Below, in pieces: positions 43,586-52,973 of a DNA stretch of 64,000 nucleotides. Source of the stretch: Sphingopyxis indica (GTDB lineage: Bacteria; Pseudomonadota; Alphaproteobacteria; Sphingomonadales; Sphingomonadaceae); NCBI RefSeq assembly GCF_900188185.1, contig NZ_FZPA01000011.1:62001-126000 (forward strand), given 5' to 3'. Both the position numbers and the translations under genes were made by a program. Position 1 is the stretch's first letter. Each line of letters begins with the position of its first letter. Under the pieces are notes generated by a model that made no database searches, was not told the DNA's origin, and saw only the letters and a list, made by a program, of their open reading frames with translations.

Positions 43586-45979
43586 CTATCGAAGTTTGGT
43601 GCGCAGCGTCAGCCCATAGGTCCGCGGCTCGCCTTGCGCGCCGACAAGCGTACCGCCTTGGAAGGTCGCGGGGATCGACGAAGCGATGTAGCGCTGGTTC
43701 GTCAGATTGCGTGCCCATAGTTCGGCCGTCCAGCGTTCGTCGGCGTCGCCGAGGCCGAGCCGCGCGTTGAGCAGCGCATAGCCCTTTTGCCCCGAGGTCG
43801 GCCGCAGCAACCGTTCGGTCAGCACCGCCGACTGATAGCGCCCGTCGAGCTGGACGAAAGCGCGCAGCCGGTCGCTCGAAATGCGGTCGTCCCAGCCGAC
43901 CGAGCCGGTGACGACCCAGTCGGGCGCATTCGCAAGCTGTTTGCCCGCGATCGCGACCACATTGGCGGGCGGCCCGGCCGGAATCGCGCCATAGCGAGCG
44001 CGCGCATAAGTCACTCCGCCGCCCAACTGCCATCCGCGCGCCGGACGCGCGGCCAGCTCAAGCTCAAAACCCTTGGTCGTCACGCGCGGGATATTGGTGG
44101 TGATCAGCGCCGCGCCGGTATTGTAGCTGAGCTGATAATCGGTAAATCGCGTGTAGAAGAGCGCACCATTGACCGTCAGCGCGCCGCCAGGCGAGCGGTA
44201 TTTCAGCCCGCCTTCATAGTTAGTCGCGAACTCGGGATCGAACGCCAGATCGTCGGCGTCGGGCGCCTTGAGCGTGATCGGCCGGAAGCCTGCGCGATCG
44301 AGCACGAAGCCGCCAGCCTTGTAACCGCGGCTATAGGTCGCATAGCCGTGCAGCGTGTCGCTGAAGTCATAACTGATCGTCGCGATACCCGACCATTCCT
44401 TCTCGACCTTGCGTGAGGTGAAAGACCCGTCGTAGCGCGCGTCGAACAATTGCAGGCACTGGATGCCCGAGATCGGGGTCGCGCCGGGCGCCGAAAGCCC
44501 CGCCGCGATCAGCGCCTGGCAGCCGGGGTTGTCGGTGCCGACAATATCGACATCAACGCGCTTCGCCTCACGCGTGAAGCGGATGCCGCCGATCAGGTCG
44601 AGGCGGTCGGTCACATGCCAGACATTGTGCGTGAAGACCGAAATGCTGCGCGACGTCTGGTCAAAATCGTCGCGCCCGACCCCCGACCCTTCGGGATAGC
44701 TCGCCCCCACAGGCAGGCCGGTGTAAAAGGAAATGGGGTTCGCCTGCCCCGTCGCGGGCGCGAAGAGACGATCGAGAAAGGGTTCAAGATCGCGGCCGAT
44801 CCGGTAGCCATAGCGGCCGAAAGCCTTTTCATGGCTGTAGAAGCCACCGACCATCCAGTCGAGGGCGCCGGCCGAGCCATCGAAGCGCAGTTCTTGGGTA
44901 AAAGTCTCGAACGCCTGCTGCGCCGCCTTGAACGGAATGTAGACAAGATCGGCTTCGGCATAATCGACTTCGCGCGCCTGATCATTGTGCCAATGGCGAT
45001 AGCCCGTGATCGCCGTCAGGCGGGCGCCGCCGAGATCCCAATTCACCTCGCCAGACAGGCCCCATTGCTCGGTTTTTTCGAACGACGCCCGGTCTTCGCT
45101 CGTCGTGATCGTCAGATCCTTGCGGCCGATATGGCTCGGGAAGCCCATCGCCTGAAAAATCGCCACATAGAGCGGGTCGTTCACGGTCGGCGAATAAGTG
45201 TCGGGCCCGGTTTCGCGGCGGCGACCATAATCGGCGATCAGGCGGACATCGACATTGTCGGCCGGGGCCAGCAGCAATTGCCCGCGGACCGTGAAGCGGT
45301 TGCGATTGCGATAGCGCTGGCCGCTGTCGAAATCGCGCAGGAAGCCGTCGCGCCGCTGATAGGCGCCATCGAGCCGAATGGCTGCGATCCCGTCGACCAA
45401 CGCGCCCCCGCCACCTGCGTTCACGCGGACCATATCGTAATTGCCATAGGAGAGCGCCGCGTCGAGGCTCGGTTCGAATTTGGGGGCAAAGGTGACGACG
45501 TTGATCAGGCCCGCCGACGTGTTCTTGCCGAACAGCGTCCCTTGCGGTCCGCGCAGCACCTCGATCCGTTCGATCCCCGGTATGTCGGTCAGGCTGAGGT
45601 TCGATCGGCTCCGATAGACGCCGTCGACAAAGGTCGCGACCGACGATTCAAGGCCGGGGTTGATCGCCTCGCTGCCCACCCCCCGCAAACGGATGACCAC
45701 GCCCGCCGAGTCCGATGTCGTGCTCGTCAGGTTGAGGCTGGGAGCGAGCCCCATCAGCTCGCGCGTGTCGTTGATCCCGGACTTCTGGAGCTGCTCCGAC
45801 GAAAAGGCCGACACGGCGACGGGAACATCCTGAAGATTCTCGGACCTTTTGGTCGCGGTGACGATGATGTCGCCGCGCCCGTCGTCGCCATCCTGGGTCG
45901 GCGCGGCGATTTGGGCCAGCGCCGGCACCGCACCGATCGTGGCGGCGAGCGACAGCCCGCCGAAAAATATCCGTTTCAT
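43586..45979 (-). CDS. TonB-dependent outer-membrane receptor
   Basis: A 797-residue receptor. Start at 45979 (MKRIFFGGLSLAATIGAVPA) with a clear signal peptide and GGGAGG upstream. The plug has DIIVTATKRSENLQDVPVAV and IEVLRGPQGTLFGKNTSAGL; the barrel ends YGLTLRTKLR. It follows the DUF2855 gene by 16 bases, so both are likely one transcript. It is one of three receptors in the island, which suggests more than one form of substrate or a ligand that is scarce. Confidence 0.92.
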   Translation of the reverse strand: MKRIFFGGLSLAATIGAVPALAQIAAPTQDGDDGRGDIIVTATKRSENLQDVPVAVSAFSSEQLQKSGINDTRELMGLAPSLNLTSTTSDSAGVVIRLRGVGSEAINPGLESSVATFVDGVYRSRSNLSLTDIPGIERIEVLRGPQGTLFGKNTSAGLINVVTFAPKFEPSLDAALSYGNYDMVRVNAGGGGALVDGIAAIRLDGAYQRRDGFLRDFDSGQRYRNRNRFTVRGQLLLAPADNVDVRLIADYGRRRETGPDTYSPTVNDPLYVAIFQAMGFPSHIGRKDLTITTSEDRASFEKTEQWGLSGEVNWDLGGARLTAITGYRHWHNDQAREVDYAEADLVYIPFKAAQQAFETFTQELRFDGSAGALDWMVGGFYSHEKAFGRYGYRIGRDLEPFLDRLFAPATGQANPISFYTGLPVGASYPEGSGVGRDDFDQTSRSISVFTHNVWHVTDRLDLIGGIRFTREAKRVDVDIVGTDNPGCQALIAAGLSAPGATPISGIQCLQLFDARYDGSFTSRKVEKEWSGIATISYDFSDTLHGYATYSRGYKAGGFVLDRAGFRPITLKAPDADDLAFDPEFATNYEGGLKYRSPGGALTVNGALFYTRFTDYQLSYNTGAALITTNIPRVTTKGFELELAARPARGWQLGGGVTYARARYGAIPAGPPANVVAIAGKQLANAPDWVVTGSVGWDDRISSDRLRAFVQLDGRYQSAVLTERLLRPTSGQKGYALLNARLGLGDADERWTAELWARNLTNQRYIASSIPATFQGGTLVGAQGEPRTYGLTLRTKLR

Positions 45980-45995
45980 ACATCCTCCCACTTTT

Positions 45996-47063
45996 TCAGA
46001 AACTTGCAACGATCGCCGAGGTCGGGTCGCCGGAGCCGAACCGCAGGCGCGCCCAGGCCTCTCCGATCGCCGTGCCGCCGCGGACAACTTCGATGCCCAG
46101 CCATGGTCGCGATGCCGCGATGAATGCGCGCGTCGCCTCGGCAAGCGCGGCGTCGAACCCGGCCGGCCCCAGCTCGGCTGCCGCCTTGATGATCGCGTCG
46201 GGCGCAAAGAAAAATTCGTCGTGGGCGCCGCGTGGCGCCAGCTCCTCGCTCCCGTCGCGCCAATGCGTCATGCCGACCCGGCAAAGCCGCGCGCCGGTGC
46301 CGTTACCGCGCAGTCGGTCCAGCATGTCGTGATCACCCGAAAAATCGATGATCACGGCCCCGTCGGATCGCGGCAGATCATCATAGGTTGCGACCGCGTC
46401 GAACAGCCCGAGCGCCGTCACCGCGTCGCGATTGCGCGGCGACGTGATGCCGATGCTTCGCTTGGCGGGGCGGTCCCGCAGCAACCAGCCGAGCCCCAGA
46501 GCGGTCTTGCTCGACGCGCTGGTGACAATGACCGTGTCGCTTTCGGTGGACGCAGCAACACGCCGGTCTAGCAGGAAGGAGGTGATGAAGAGCGGACGCA
46601 GGACCGCCTGCCGATCCTCGCTGCCCGGCGCGTGTATCGGGTCGGCGGCGAGCCGGAAATAGCTGTTGTACGCGGGCGGCAGCGCGCGGCGATGCGGCGA
46701 ATTTTCGACGATCAGCCGCGCATTGACCCGTCCCGGCTTGAGCACCGTCTCGCTCGCCATCGGCCAAAGGCCATAGAGGCATTCGCCAATCGCGATCCGG
46801 TCATCCGCGCTGTCGATGACCGTTGCGAAACCCCAGGCGGGAACGATGCCCCACGGCTCGCCCACCGGGAACAGCGCCCAATATCCCATCCTATCGCCGA
46901 GCAGGGCATAGGTAAGATTGTTGGCGCTGAGGCTGAACCGGTCGATGCGCAGGCGAATCTGCCCGTCGCGCAACGGCAGGCGCTCATCGACGACGCGCTG
47001 CAATTGTCCAGGCAGCGTCCCCGACCGATCGACCGCGAGCGTGATGATTTCGGCGCCGTCCAA
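45996..47063 (-). CDS. DUF2855 family protein
   Basis: A 355-residue cytosolic protein of the DUF2855 family. It has a distant medium-chain-reductase-like layout: an N-terminal domain with NNLTYALLGDRMGYWALFPV and a central VIVTSASSKTALGLGWLL that looks like a nucleotide-binding loop. The family's reaction is unknown. The promoter region carries the fifth copy of the island palindrome, so it is probably part of the same regulon. Confidence 0.82.
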   Translation of the reverse strand: MDGAEIITLAVDRSGTLPGQLQRVVDERLPLRDGQIRLRIDRFSLSANNLTYALLGDRMGYWALFPVGEPWGIVPAWGFATVIDSADDRIAIGECLYGLWPMASETVLKPGRVNARLIVENSPHRRALPPAYNSYFRLAADPIHAPGSEDRQAVLRPLFITSFLLDRRVAASTESDTVIVTSASSKTALGLGWLLRDRPAKRSIGITSPRNRDAVTALGLFDAVATYDDLPRSDGAVIIDFSGDHDMLDRLRGNGTGARLCRVGMTHWRDGSEELAPRGAHDEFFFAPDAIIKAAAELGPAGFDAALAEATRAFIAASRPWLGIEVVRGGTAIGEAWARLRFGSGDPTSAIVASF

Positions 47064-47169
47064 AGTCCATCCCCTGCCATTGGCCGTCGTCGCGACGGGC
47101 GCGATGCCATTGTGAGGACAGGTTCGGCGTGTTGGCGCGCGCGATCAAACGGCCAGAGTCGAACGACGA

Positions 47170-47184
47170 TTGCGCGAATTGCAA
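47170..47184 (-). promoter_or_regulatory. Palindrome TTGC-N7-GCAA, site 4
   Basis: CGATTGC-GCGAATT-GCAATCG at 47167-47187 has 7-bp arms with the core TTGC-N7-GCAA. It lies about 104 bases before the DUF2855 start, in the gap after the PhoD gene. Confidence 0.6.
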
Positions 47185-47203
47185 TCGCCAAAGCCGTGTG
47201 CGG

Positions 47204-48712
47204 TCAGTCGAAGCCGGGGCGGCCGTCGGCAATCGTGCGCCTGGCGAGAGAAAAGCATCGTGCGGCGGGATCGGCGAGCGATGCGACCGCGCGCAAGTCG
47301 ATGTCGATACGATCCGGGACAATGTCGAGCAGCACATAGCCGGCATGCGCGTTGTCGAGAAAGCGGACATGCGGGTTGAGCGCGCGCGCCGTATCGAACA
47401 GCGCCGCAGGGCCATTGCGCGACGCGAGGCAGCTCGTCACCACCTCACTCGCGATCACCTTCGACGCCGGGTCGCCGAAATCGGCGCGGATATTGTTGAG
47501 CCAGAAGGAGTGGACGTCGCCGCCGAGCAGCACGGCGTTGCGTACTGCGGGACGCGTCAGGCTGATGGTCGCGCGCTGCCGCGCGGCTTCGTAACCGTCC
47601 CATATGTCCGAATAGCGGGCATCGGGTGCCTGTGGGAGCGCGAGGCGCGAAAAAATCGTCTGCTGGGTGACAAGACTCCAAGTGCTTCTCTCCTGCGCCA
47701 GTCCCCGGTCCAGCCAGGCTTCCTGCCGCGCCCCCAGCACCGTCGCCCGGGGATCGCGCACGGCATCGCAATCCTGCACGATCTGCCCTCCCCGCTTGCC
47801 GTTCGAGCATGGCTGGGCCGAGCGGTACTGCCGTGTGTCGAGCATATGGACCGTCGCGAGGCGGCCCCAGCGAAAGCGGCGATAAAGCTGCAAGCCGCCG
47901 TCCGCCCGGAGCGCCGAGGGGCGCAGCGGCATATGTTCGAAATAGGCCTGCCATGCTGCGGTCCGGCGGCGCAGAAACGCCGCACGGTCGGCGGTGACCC
48001 CGCCGATTTCACCAGCGTAGTCGTTTTCGACTTCGTGGTCGTCGAATGCGACGATGAAGGGCATGGCGGCATGGGCGGCGGAAAGGGCGGCGTCGCTGCG
48101 GTACAGCGCGTGGCGCGCGCGATAATCGTCCAGCGTCACCGGATCGGGCGATCCGAACGACCGGACATTGGGGCCGTTTCCGAATGATTTTTCGTAAATA
48201 TAGTCGCCCACCTGAAGCACCGCCTCGACGCCCTCTGCGATCATGTCGCGATAGGCGCTGAACCAGCCATGTTCCCAATGCTGGCACGATGTGAGCGCGA
48301 GGCGCAGCCGCGCAGGGTTGAGCGGCAGGGTTGCCGTGCGGCCGACGCGGCTTACCGCGTCGCCCAAGTGAAAGCGATAGAACCAGGGGCGGCCTGCGGG
48401 AAGCCCGCGCACCTCCAGATGAGCGGCACCGCCGCGCGCCGCCGTGGCCGTGACCGTCCCGGACCGCGCGATCGCCCGAAACCCCTCGTCATGCGCGATT
48501 TCATACCCCAAGCGGACGTCCTGATCGAGGCCAACCGCGCGCGTCCACAAAACGAAGCCGTCGGCGGCGGGTTCGCCCGACGCCACGCCGAGCGCGAAGG
48601 GGTCGGTCACAAGGCGCGGCGCGGCCCAGATCGACGGGTTGCCTGTCGCCGAGAGAAATCGCTCGGCGGCGAGGGCAATTGCCCCTGCGAACAAGTCGCG
48701 TCGGCCGAACAT
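47204..48712 (-). CDS. PhoD-like alkaline phosphatase D family protein
   Basis: A 502-residue exported metallophosphoesterase. Start at 48712, overlapping the receptor stop as TGATG. The N-terminus (MFGRRDLFAGAIALAAERFL) looks like a Tat signal, usual for PhoD. Metal-site motifs ALTSCQHWEHG, VLQVGDYIYEK, FDDHEVENDY and LLGGDVHSFW are intact. PhoD enzymes hydrolyse phosphodiesters and some other esters. Pairing with a TonB receptor suggests it acts on a substrate brought across the outer membrane. Confidence 0.9.
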   Translation of the reverse strand: MFGRRDLFAGAIALAAERFLSATGNPSIWAAPRLVTDPFALGVASGEPAADGFVLWTRAVGLDQDVRLGYEIAHDEGFRAIARSGTVTATAARGGAAHLEVRGLPAGRPWFYRFHLGDAVSRVGRTATLPLNPARLRLALTSCQHWEHGWFSAYRDMIAEGVEAVLQVGDYIYEKSFGNGPNVRSFGSPDPVTLDDYRARHALYRSDAALSAAHAAMPFIVAFDDHEVENDYAGEIGGVTADRAAFLRRRTAAWQAYFEHMPLRPSALRADGGLQLYRRFRWGRLATVHMLDTRQYRSAQPCSNGKRGGQIVQDCDAVRDPRATVLGARQEAWLDRGLAQERSTWSLVTQQTIFSRLALPQAPDARYSDIWDGYEAARQRATISLTRPAVRNAVLLGGDVHSFWLNNIRADFGDPASKVIASEVVTSCLASRNGPAALFDTARALNPHVRFLDNAHAGYVLLDIVPDRIDIDLRAVASLADPAARCFSLARRTIADGRPGFD

Positions 48713-51006
48713 CAAAAGCGCGCCGACAGGCGAGCGTACCAGGTACGCCCGTTGAGGCCGATCGGTGTCTCCTCGCCGGTCGGAAAGCTCCCCCCCGTTG
48801 CCGCGATAAAGAGTTGCTGGTCGTCGATCGTGTCGGGTTTCGCATCAATCAGATTCTGCACGCCCATCCCGAACCGGACGCCCGGCAGGATACGATAGCC
48901 TAGCGACAAATCGACCGTTTCCTTGCCGCCAAAGGTCTGCACCGCAGCGATCGGCTGCGATGTATAGGTTCCGAAGGCGGCGACATTAAGTCCGGCATCG
49001 AACGCACCATGCTCGATGCTGGCCTGAAGCGTGAATTTCGATTTCGGTTGGGCTTCCGTCACGAACAGAATCGATTTCCGATTGAGCAGCGGCAGTGCGG
49101 GCAATACCGGGTTGGGGCGAAGCGTGTCGAGCCGACTCTTGAACCAGCCGTAGCCGGCGGTCAGCGACAGGCGCGTATCGGGCGCGATGTCGCCCTGCCA
49201 GCGCGCGGTCACCTCGACACCGTGCGTCGTCGTATCGATCGCGTTGGTAAAAAATCGCACCTGCTGGAAATTGGTGATGCCGGCGGTGGTCAAGATGCTG
49301 ATAACGGCGGCCCCACCCAATTGTTCGCTGAGCGCGATGCGATCCTTGATCCGGATGTGAAAATAATCTGCGGTAAAGGAAAAACCTTCGATCGGGCCGA
49401 CGACGAGCCCTGCGGTGAAATTGCGCGATCGCTCGGGCTTGAGGTCGCTGGCTCCCAGCGCGCGCGCCACCGGGTCGCCGACCGGCAGCGTCCCCACAGT
49501 GACGAGCCGGCCGGCGCTGAGCGCGCCTTGCACCGCGCTGAAAAACTGCTGCTGTAGCGACGGAGCGCGAAAGCCGGTGCCGTATGTCGCGCGGATCGCC
49601 GCCCCCTCCATGAGTTCAAGGCGCGAGGTCGCACGCCAAGTCGTCTTGCCGCCGAAATCGCCATAATGGTCATGGCGCACCGCACCGCCAAGCAGCAGCG
49701 GCCGCACCGGGCGCAGTTCGAGGTCCAGAAAGGCGGCCCACGCGTTGCGTCCTTCATCGGTCGGATTGCGCGGATTGAAGCCTGCAAAACCATCGGCTCC
49801 GGCGCCGAAATAGGCATCGGGTTCGCCGCTCCGGATCTTGTAGCTTTCGTGTCGGTACTGGCCGCCCGCGGCGATGTTGCCGCCCGCGAGAACATTGTCG
49901 AGAGGAAGCGACAGGGCGAAGTCGGTCACATACTGGCGATAAGTTACCCCGCCCGAATCGAATGCCGTCGGGCTGGTAAGACCGAGCGAGACATTGGCCG
50001 TGTCGAAAACACGAAAATCGGCCTTGTTGGACCCGAAACTTTGGCTGAGATCGGCCTTGAGCGCGCCAACCTCCGCACGCGCACCGATTGTGGCACCGAT
50101 GTCCCAGATGCGCGGTTCGATAATGGGGAGGAAGCCGTCGGGATGGCGGAGAGAGAAGCCCGGCACGCGAAAGCCCGCGCCATTGTTCGATATTTTGCGC
50201 GTCAGCGTCCCGAAACCATAGAGTTCGGCCGTCCCGCCGAGCGGCACCGCGGTATCGATCGCGAGGCTGGCGACCGAGGCCTTGGGATCGCCGATCCGAT
50301 ACGTCACCCGGTCGAAACGCTGATCGACGAAGGCGCGATTGGTCGGCTTTTGCGCGCGCGCCGAAACGCTGAGCGTCAGATGCCCCGAATCGCCCACCGC
50401 AAACCCCGCGCTGGCGCTCGCCAGAGCGGTTTCGCCGTCGCCCTCCTCGGTAATGCTGCCGAGCAGTTCGGCGCTCGCCCCTCCGGCGTTGGATTTCAGA
50501 ATGATGTTGACCACACCCGCAATCGCATCGGAGCCATATTGCGCCGCCGCACCATCCCGAAGAATTTCGATGCGTTCGATCGCGCTTTCGGGAATGGTGT
50601 CAAGGTCGACCGCTGCCGAACCGCGGCCGATGCTGTTGTTGACGTTCAGCACGGCGTTGGCATGGCGCCGCTTGCCATTGACCAGCACGAGCGTCTGATC
50701 GGGAGCGAGGCCGCGCAGCGTGACCGGCTTCGTATTCGCAGCGGTCGCCGTCGTCGCGGCACGCGCGAAGTTGATCGACGGCTGGAGAAAATTGAGCGCG
50801 CGGCCCAGATCGGGGAAGCCGGTCGCTGTGATCGTTTCGCCGCTGACGACATCTACGGGGGCCGACGATTCGAGCGCCGCTCGACCGGAGGATCGCGTGC
50901 CGGTTACTATGATCTCACTCTCCGGCGACGGACCGGCTTCGGATTGCGCCTGCGCCGTCCCGCTGGCCAGCGCCGCGAACCCTGCCAACGGAAAATAATA
51001 TTTCAT
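48712..51006 (-). CDS. TonB-dependent outer-membrane receptor
   Basis: A 764-residue receptor with signal peptide (AGFAALASGTAQAQS) and plug motifs SEIIVTGTRSSGRAALESSA and LRDGAAAQYGSDAIAGVVNI; the latter is a different plug subtype from the other receptors here (closer to siderophore or nutrient receptors with GSDAIAG). The barrel ends TWYARLSARF. It heads the operon with phoD. The palindrome lies 80 bases upstream. Confidence 0.92.
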   Translation of the reverse strand: MKYYFPLAGFAALASGTAQAQSEAGPSPESEIIVTGTRSSGRAALESSAPVDVVSGETITATGFPDLGRALNFLQPSINFARAATTATAANTKPVTLRGLAPDQTLVLVNGKRRHANAVLNVNNSIGRGSAAVDLDTIPESAIERIEILRDGAAAQYGSDAIAGVVNIILKSNAGGASAELLGSITEEGDGETALASASAGFAVGDSGHLTLSVSARAQKPTNRAFVDQRFDRVTYRIGDPKASVASLAIDTAVPLGGTAELYGFGTLTRKISNNGAGFRVPGFSLRHPDGFLPIIEPRIWDIGATIGARAEVGALKADLSQSFGSNKADFRVFDTANVSLGLTSPTAFDSGGVTYRQYVTDFALSLPLDNVLAGGNIAAGGQYRHESYKIRSGEPDAYFGAGADGFAGFNPRNPTDEGRNAWAAFLDLELRPVRPLLLGGAVRHDHYGDFGGKTTWRATSRLELMEGAAIRATYGTGFRAPSLQQQFFSAVQGALSAGRLVTVGTLPVGDPVARALGASDLKPERSRNFTAGLVVGPIEGFSFTADYFHIRIKDRIALSEQLGGAAVISILTTAGITNFQQVRFFTNAIDTTTHGVEVTARWQGDIAPDTRLSLTAGYGWFKSRLDTLRPNPVLPALPLLNRKSILFVTEAQPKSKFTLQASIEHGAFDAGLNVAAFGTYTSQPIAAVQTFGGKETVDLSLGYRILPGVRFGMGVQNLIDAKPDTIDDQQLFIAATGGSFPTGEETPIGLNGRTWYARLSARF

Positions 51007-51085
51007 AGGTGCCGCCCTCCTGAATCTTCGCGGTCATTTAGGCGAAGCGGCGCACGGCGTGTTATTGCTCAACCGGAGAGCAGCG

Positions 51086-51100
51086 TTGCGACAAACGCAA
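51086..51100 (-). promoter_or_regulatory. Palindrome TTGC-N7-GCAA, site 5
   Basis: TTGC-GACAAAC-GCAA, 80 bases before the start of the receptor-PhoD operon. Fifth copy of the island palindrome. Confidence 0.6.
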
Positions 51101-51660
51101 TGCCTCCGCACCAAGACTGTCATGGAAGAGAATTAGCGGTGGATGTTTCAACCGTTACAACGCGCTCGAAAGGAGCTGGCTTGCCTTGGCCGATTGCGGT
51201 CGGACCGCTTCTTGCTAAAGGATTAGGGAATCAGACAGTGCGCGATCAGCCAAAGCCTTGCAGCGAGCGGCTCGCGTTCTTTAGTGAGCGCTCCGATCTC
51301 GCATTGATGCACGTGCGTCAGCGGACCATGCTCGATGGAGCGATCGGGCGCTTTCGGTCCCCTTCGCCGGTGCGGAACATGATGGGACGAATTGAGGCTG
51401 CCACGGAGATGTAATTATCACTTCAATCGAGAAGATCGCGAACCAAAGGCGCATGTCCTTCCCCTCGGCATTTCGAGGGAGTTCTGACCATCGATCATTT
51501 CTTTCTATCGCATCCCTCAAGCCAACATGGAGCTTCCGAGACTCTATCGGCGATTGGCAAACAGGGCAGAGCCCCCTATTTGCCATCAATGATATTATCC
51601 TGCTCAGAATGAGTTAGAGCCATCCTAGCTACGTTAAAGACATCGAGGACCGGACGCCTG
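51101..51660. other. Intergenic region, right end of the catabolic island
   Basis: About 560 bases with no supported gene. A plus-strand frame ending near 51414 contains short unrecognised peptide stretches only. Base composition becomes more AT-rich than in the island, which fits a boundary between separately acquired segments. Confidence 0.3.
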
Positions 51661-51690
51661 CTGCTATTTTTTGCGGCAGCGTTTCTCTAT

Positions 51691-51990
51691 GTGCTGCAGC
51701 CCCTCGATGCTGCCGGGCATCTCGGTGCCGAAGCTGTTGCTGCAGGTTCCAACTCTACGGCTGCCAAGGTCGTCAGCAGCTTCGACGTGCTCGAGGATTC
51801 GCTGGATTTCTTCCCTTCGAACAAAGGAACGAGCGAAGCCCATCAGCATCAATTCCATTTCGATCTTCGCTTCGAAGATCGCTCCGTTGCAGACGCAGAT
51901 TATCGAGCTGCAACGATGGTCGTCGACTTCATCGAAACATTCTTAGCCGAATCGCCGACAGGCTCTCTGCTGCGACCGCCCCGAATCTGA
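51691..51990 (+). CDS. Small exported protein of a metal-efflux locus (czc leader-like)
   Basis: About 100 residues. The frame is open from 51613 and reads RLLLFFAAAFLYVLQPLDAA before GHLGAEAVAAGS, which looks like a signal peptide, but there is no ATG; a GTG at 51691 lies within that signal, so the true start may have been lost. Acidic and histidine-containing segments (SEAHQHQFHFDLRF) and the position just before a CzcC/TolC-like start fit the small periplasmic proteins that precede CzcCBA pumps. This is inference. Confidence 0.5.
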   Translation: MLQPLDAAGHLGAEAVAAGSNSTAAKVVSSFDVLEDSLDFFPSNKGTSEAHQHQFHFDLRFEDRSVADADYRAATMVVDFIETFLAESPTGSLLRPPRI

Positions 51991-52047
51991 CCTCACGCGA
52001 CGCCGCGCGAACAGCGTGGTCGACGAGGTCCAGATTCGGAGTTTCAA

Positions 52048-52138
52048 ATGCACAAAGGCTTGGCGCGCATGGTCGCGATCATCGTTGCGGGTTTTGCAAC
52101 CACGTGGTGTGGTTACGCAAACGCGCAAACAATAACAT
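52048..52138 (+). pseudogene. CzcC/TolC-like outer-membrane efflux protein, N-terminal stub
   Basis: Begins MHKGLARMVAIIVAGFATTW with a signal peptide and AQTITL, after a GGAG ribosome site; then the sequence changes to IS21 terminus. Only about 30 codons remain. The AQT-(I/L)TL start is usual for CzcC-type efflux outer-membrane factors, and the rest of the pump is missing. Confidence 0.55.
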
Positions 52139-52635
52139 TGTCAAACGGCGTTCAAAAGGGACCCCCGATCGGCGTCGAAGAGGGACCCCCTTTGAGGATA
52201 TGCTGAGGGTTTGTTGAAGATGGCCTTGCGCTGCGTGCGGCGGAGGGCGGGCGTAGCCCGACCGGAGGCGCGCGCAGCGCAAGATAGATTTTTGAAGGCG
52301 CCGAAGGTGGCTGTCAGCTGCGGTTTTTGAAGCGCCAGCTGTCGTTGCCCGTCTCGACGATATCGCAGTGGTGGGTGACGCGGTCGAGCAGCGCCGTGGT
52401 CATCTTGGGATCGCCGAACACGGTCGGCCATTCGCCGAAGGCGAGGTTCGTGGTGATGATGACGCTGGTCCGCTCATAAAGCTTGCTGATGAGGTGGAAC
52501 AGCAACTGCCCTCCCGAGCGGGCGAACGGCAGATAACCGAGCTCGTCGAGCACGATCAGGTCGAGCCGCGACAGCTGCGCCGCCAGGGTCCCGCCTTTGC
52601 CGATCCGGGTCTCCTCTTCGAGGCGTGTCACCATC
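52139..52635 (-). mobile_element. IS21-family remnant (one terminus and 3' part of istB)
   Basis: The element starts with TG at 52139 and has two copies of AGGGACCCCC (52157-52166, 52181-52190), the repeated-end structure typical of IS21. It contains the 3' part of istB. istA, the first part of istB and the other terminus are gone, so it cannot move by itself. Confidence 0.7.
52314..52635 (-). pseudogene. istB: istB (IS21 helper ATPase), truncated
   Basis: About 107 C-terminal residues remain: [20 protein letters not shown], then [20 protein letters not shown] (Walker B), [16 protein letters not shown] and [18 protein letters not shown]. The N-terminal Walker A half is missing, and at about 52633 the sequence switches to the end of a cation-efflux gene on the other strand. 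Confidence 0.85.
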
Positions 52636-52824
52636 CTATCGGCCCGCAACGATGTCCTGGCCAACATAGCCATTATCGCAGCCGGCATCGTCACGGCGAT
52701 TACACTCTCCTTCTGGCCTGATCTAATCGTTGGAATCGGTATCGCGTTACTAAATCTCGACGCTGCCAAAGAGGTCTGGGAGGCTTCGGATTCCGAGACC
52801 TCGGATCTCGAGGCCGAGGCTTGA
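52636..52824 (+). pseudogene. Cation diffusion facilitator, C-terminal stub
   Basis: The frame reads [20 protein letters not shown], then [20 protein letters not shown] and an acidic tail. This is the last transmembrane pair and C-terminus of a CDF transporter (compare SxRNDxxxNxAV...WPDLxVG). The beginning is lost at the junction with truncated istB. Confidence 0.7.
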
Positions 52825-52973
52825 ACGTGCCAAGTCCAGACGCCTGTCGCGAGGGCACCAAAGACCTGCCCTGTGCTATGTCTGATGCCTTAAAGCGAAG
52901 GCGTCAGTCTCCCTCGCAACACTGCGGTCAATCGTCGTTGACCGCCTGTCCTTCTGTCTAATAGGTCGACGCC

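Noticed and set aside
49666-51414. A 582-codon plus-strand frame
   Set aside because: Most of it is antisense to the TonB receptor at 48712-51006, and the part beyond 51006 has no recognisable protein features.
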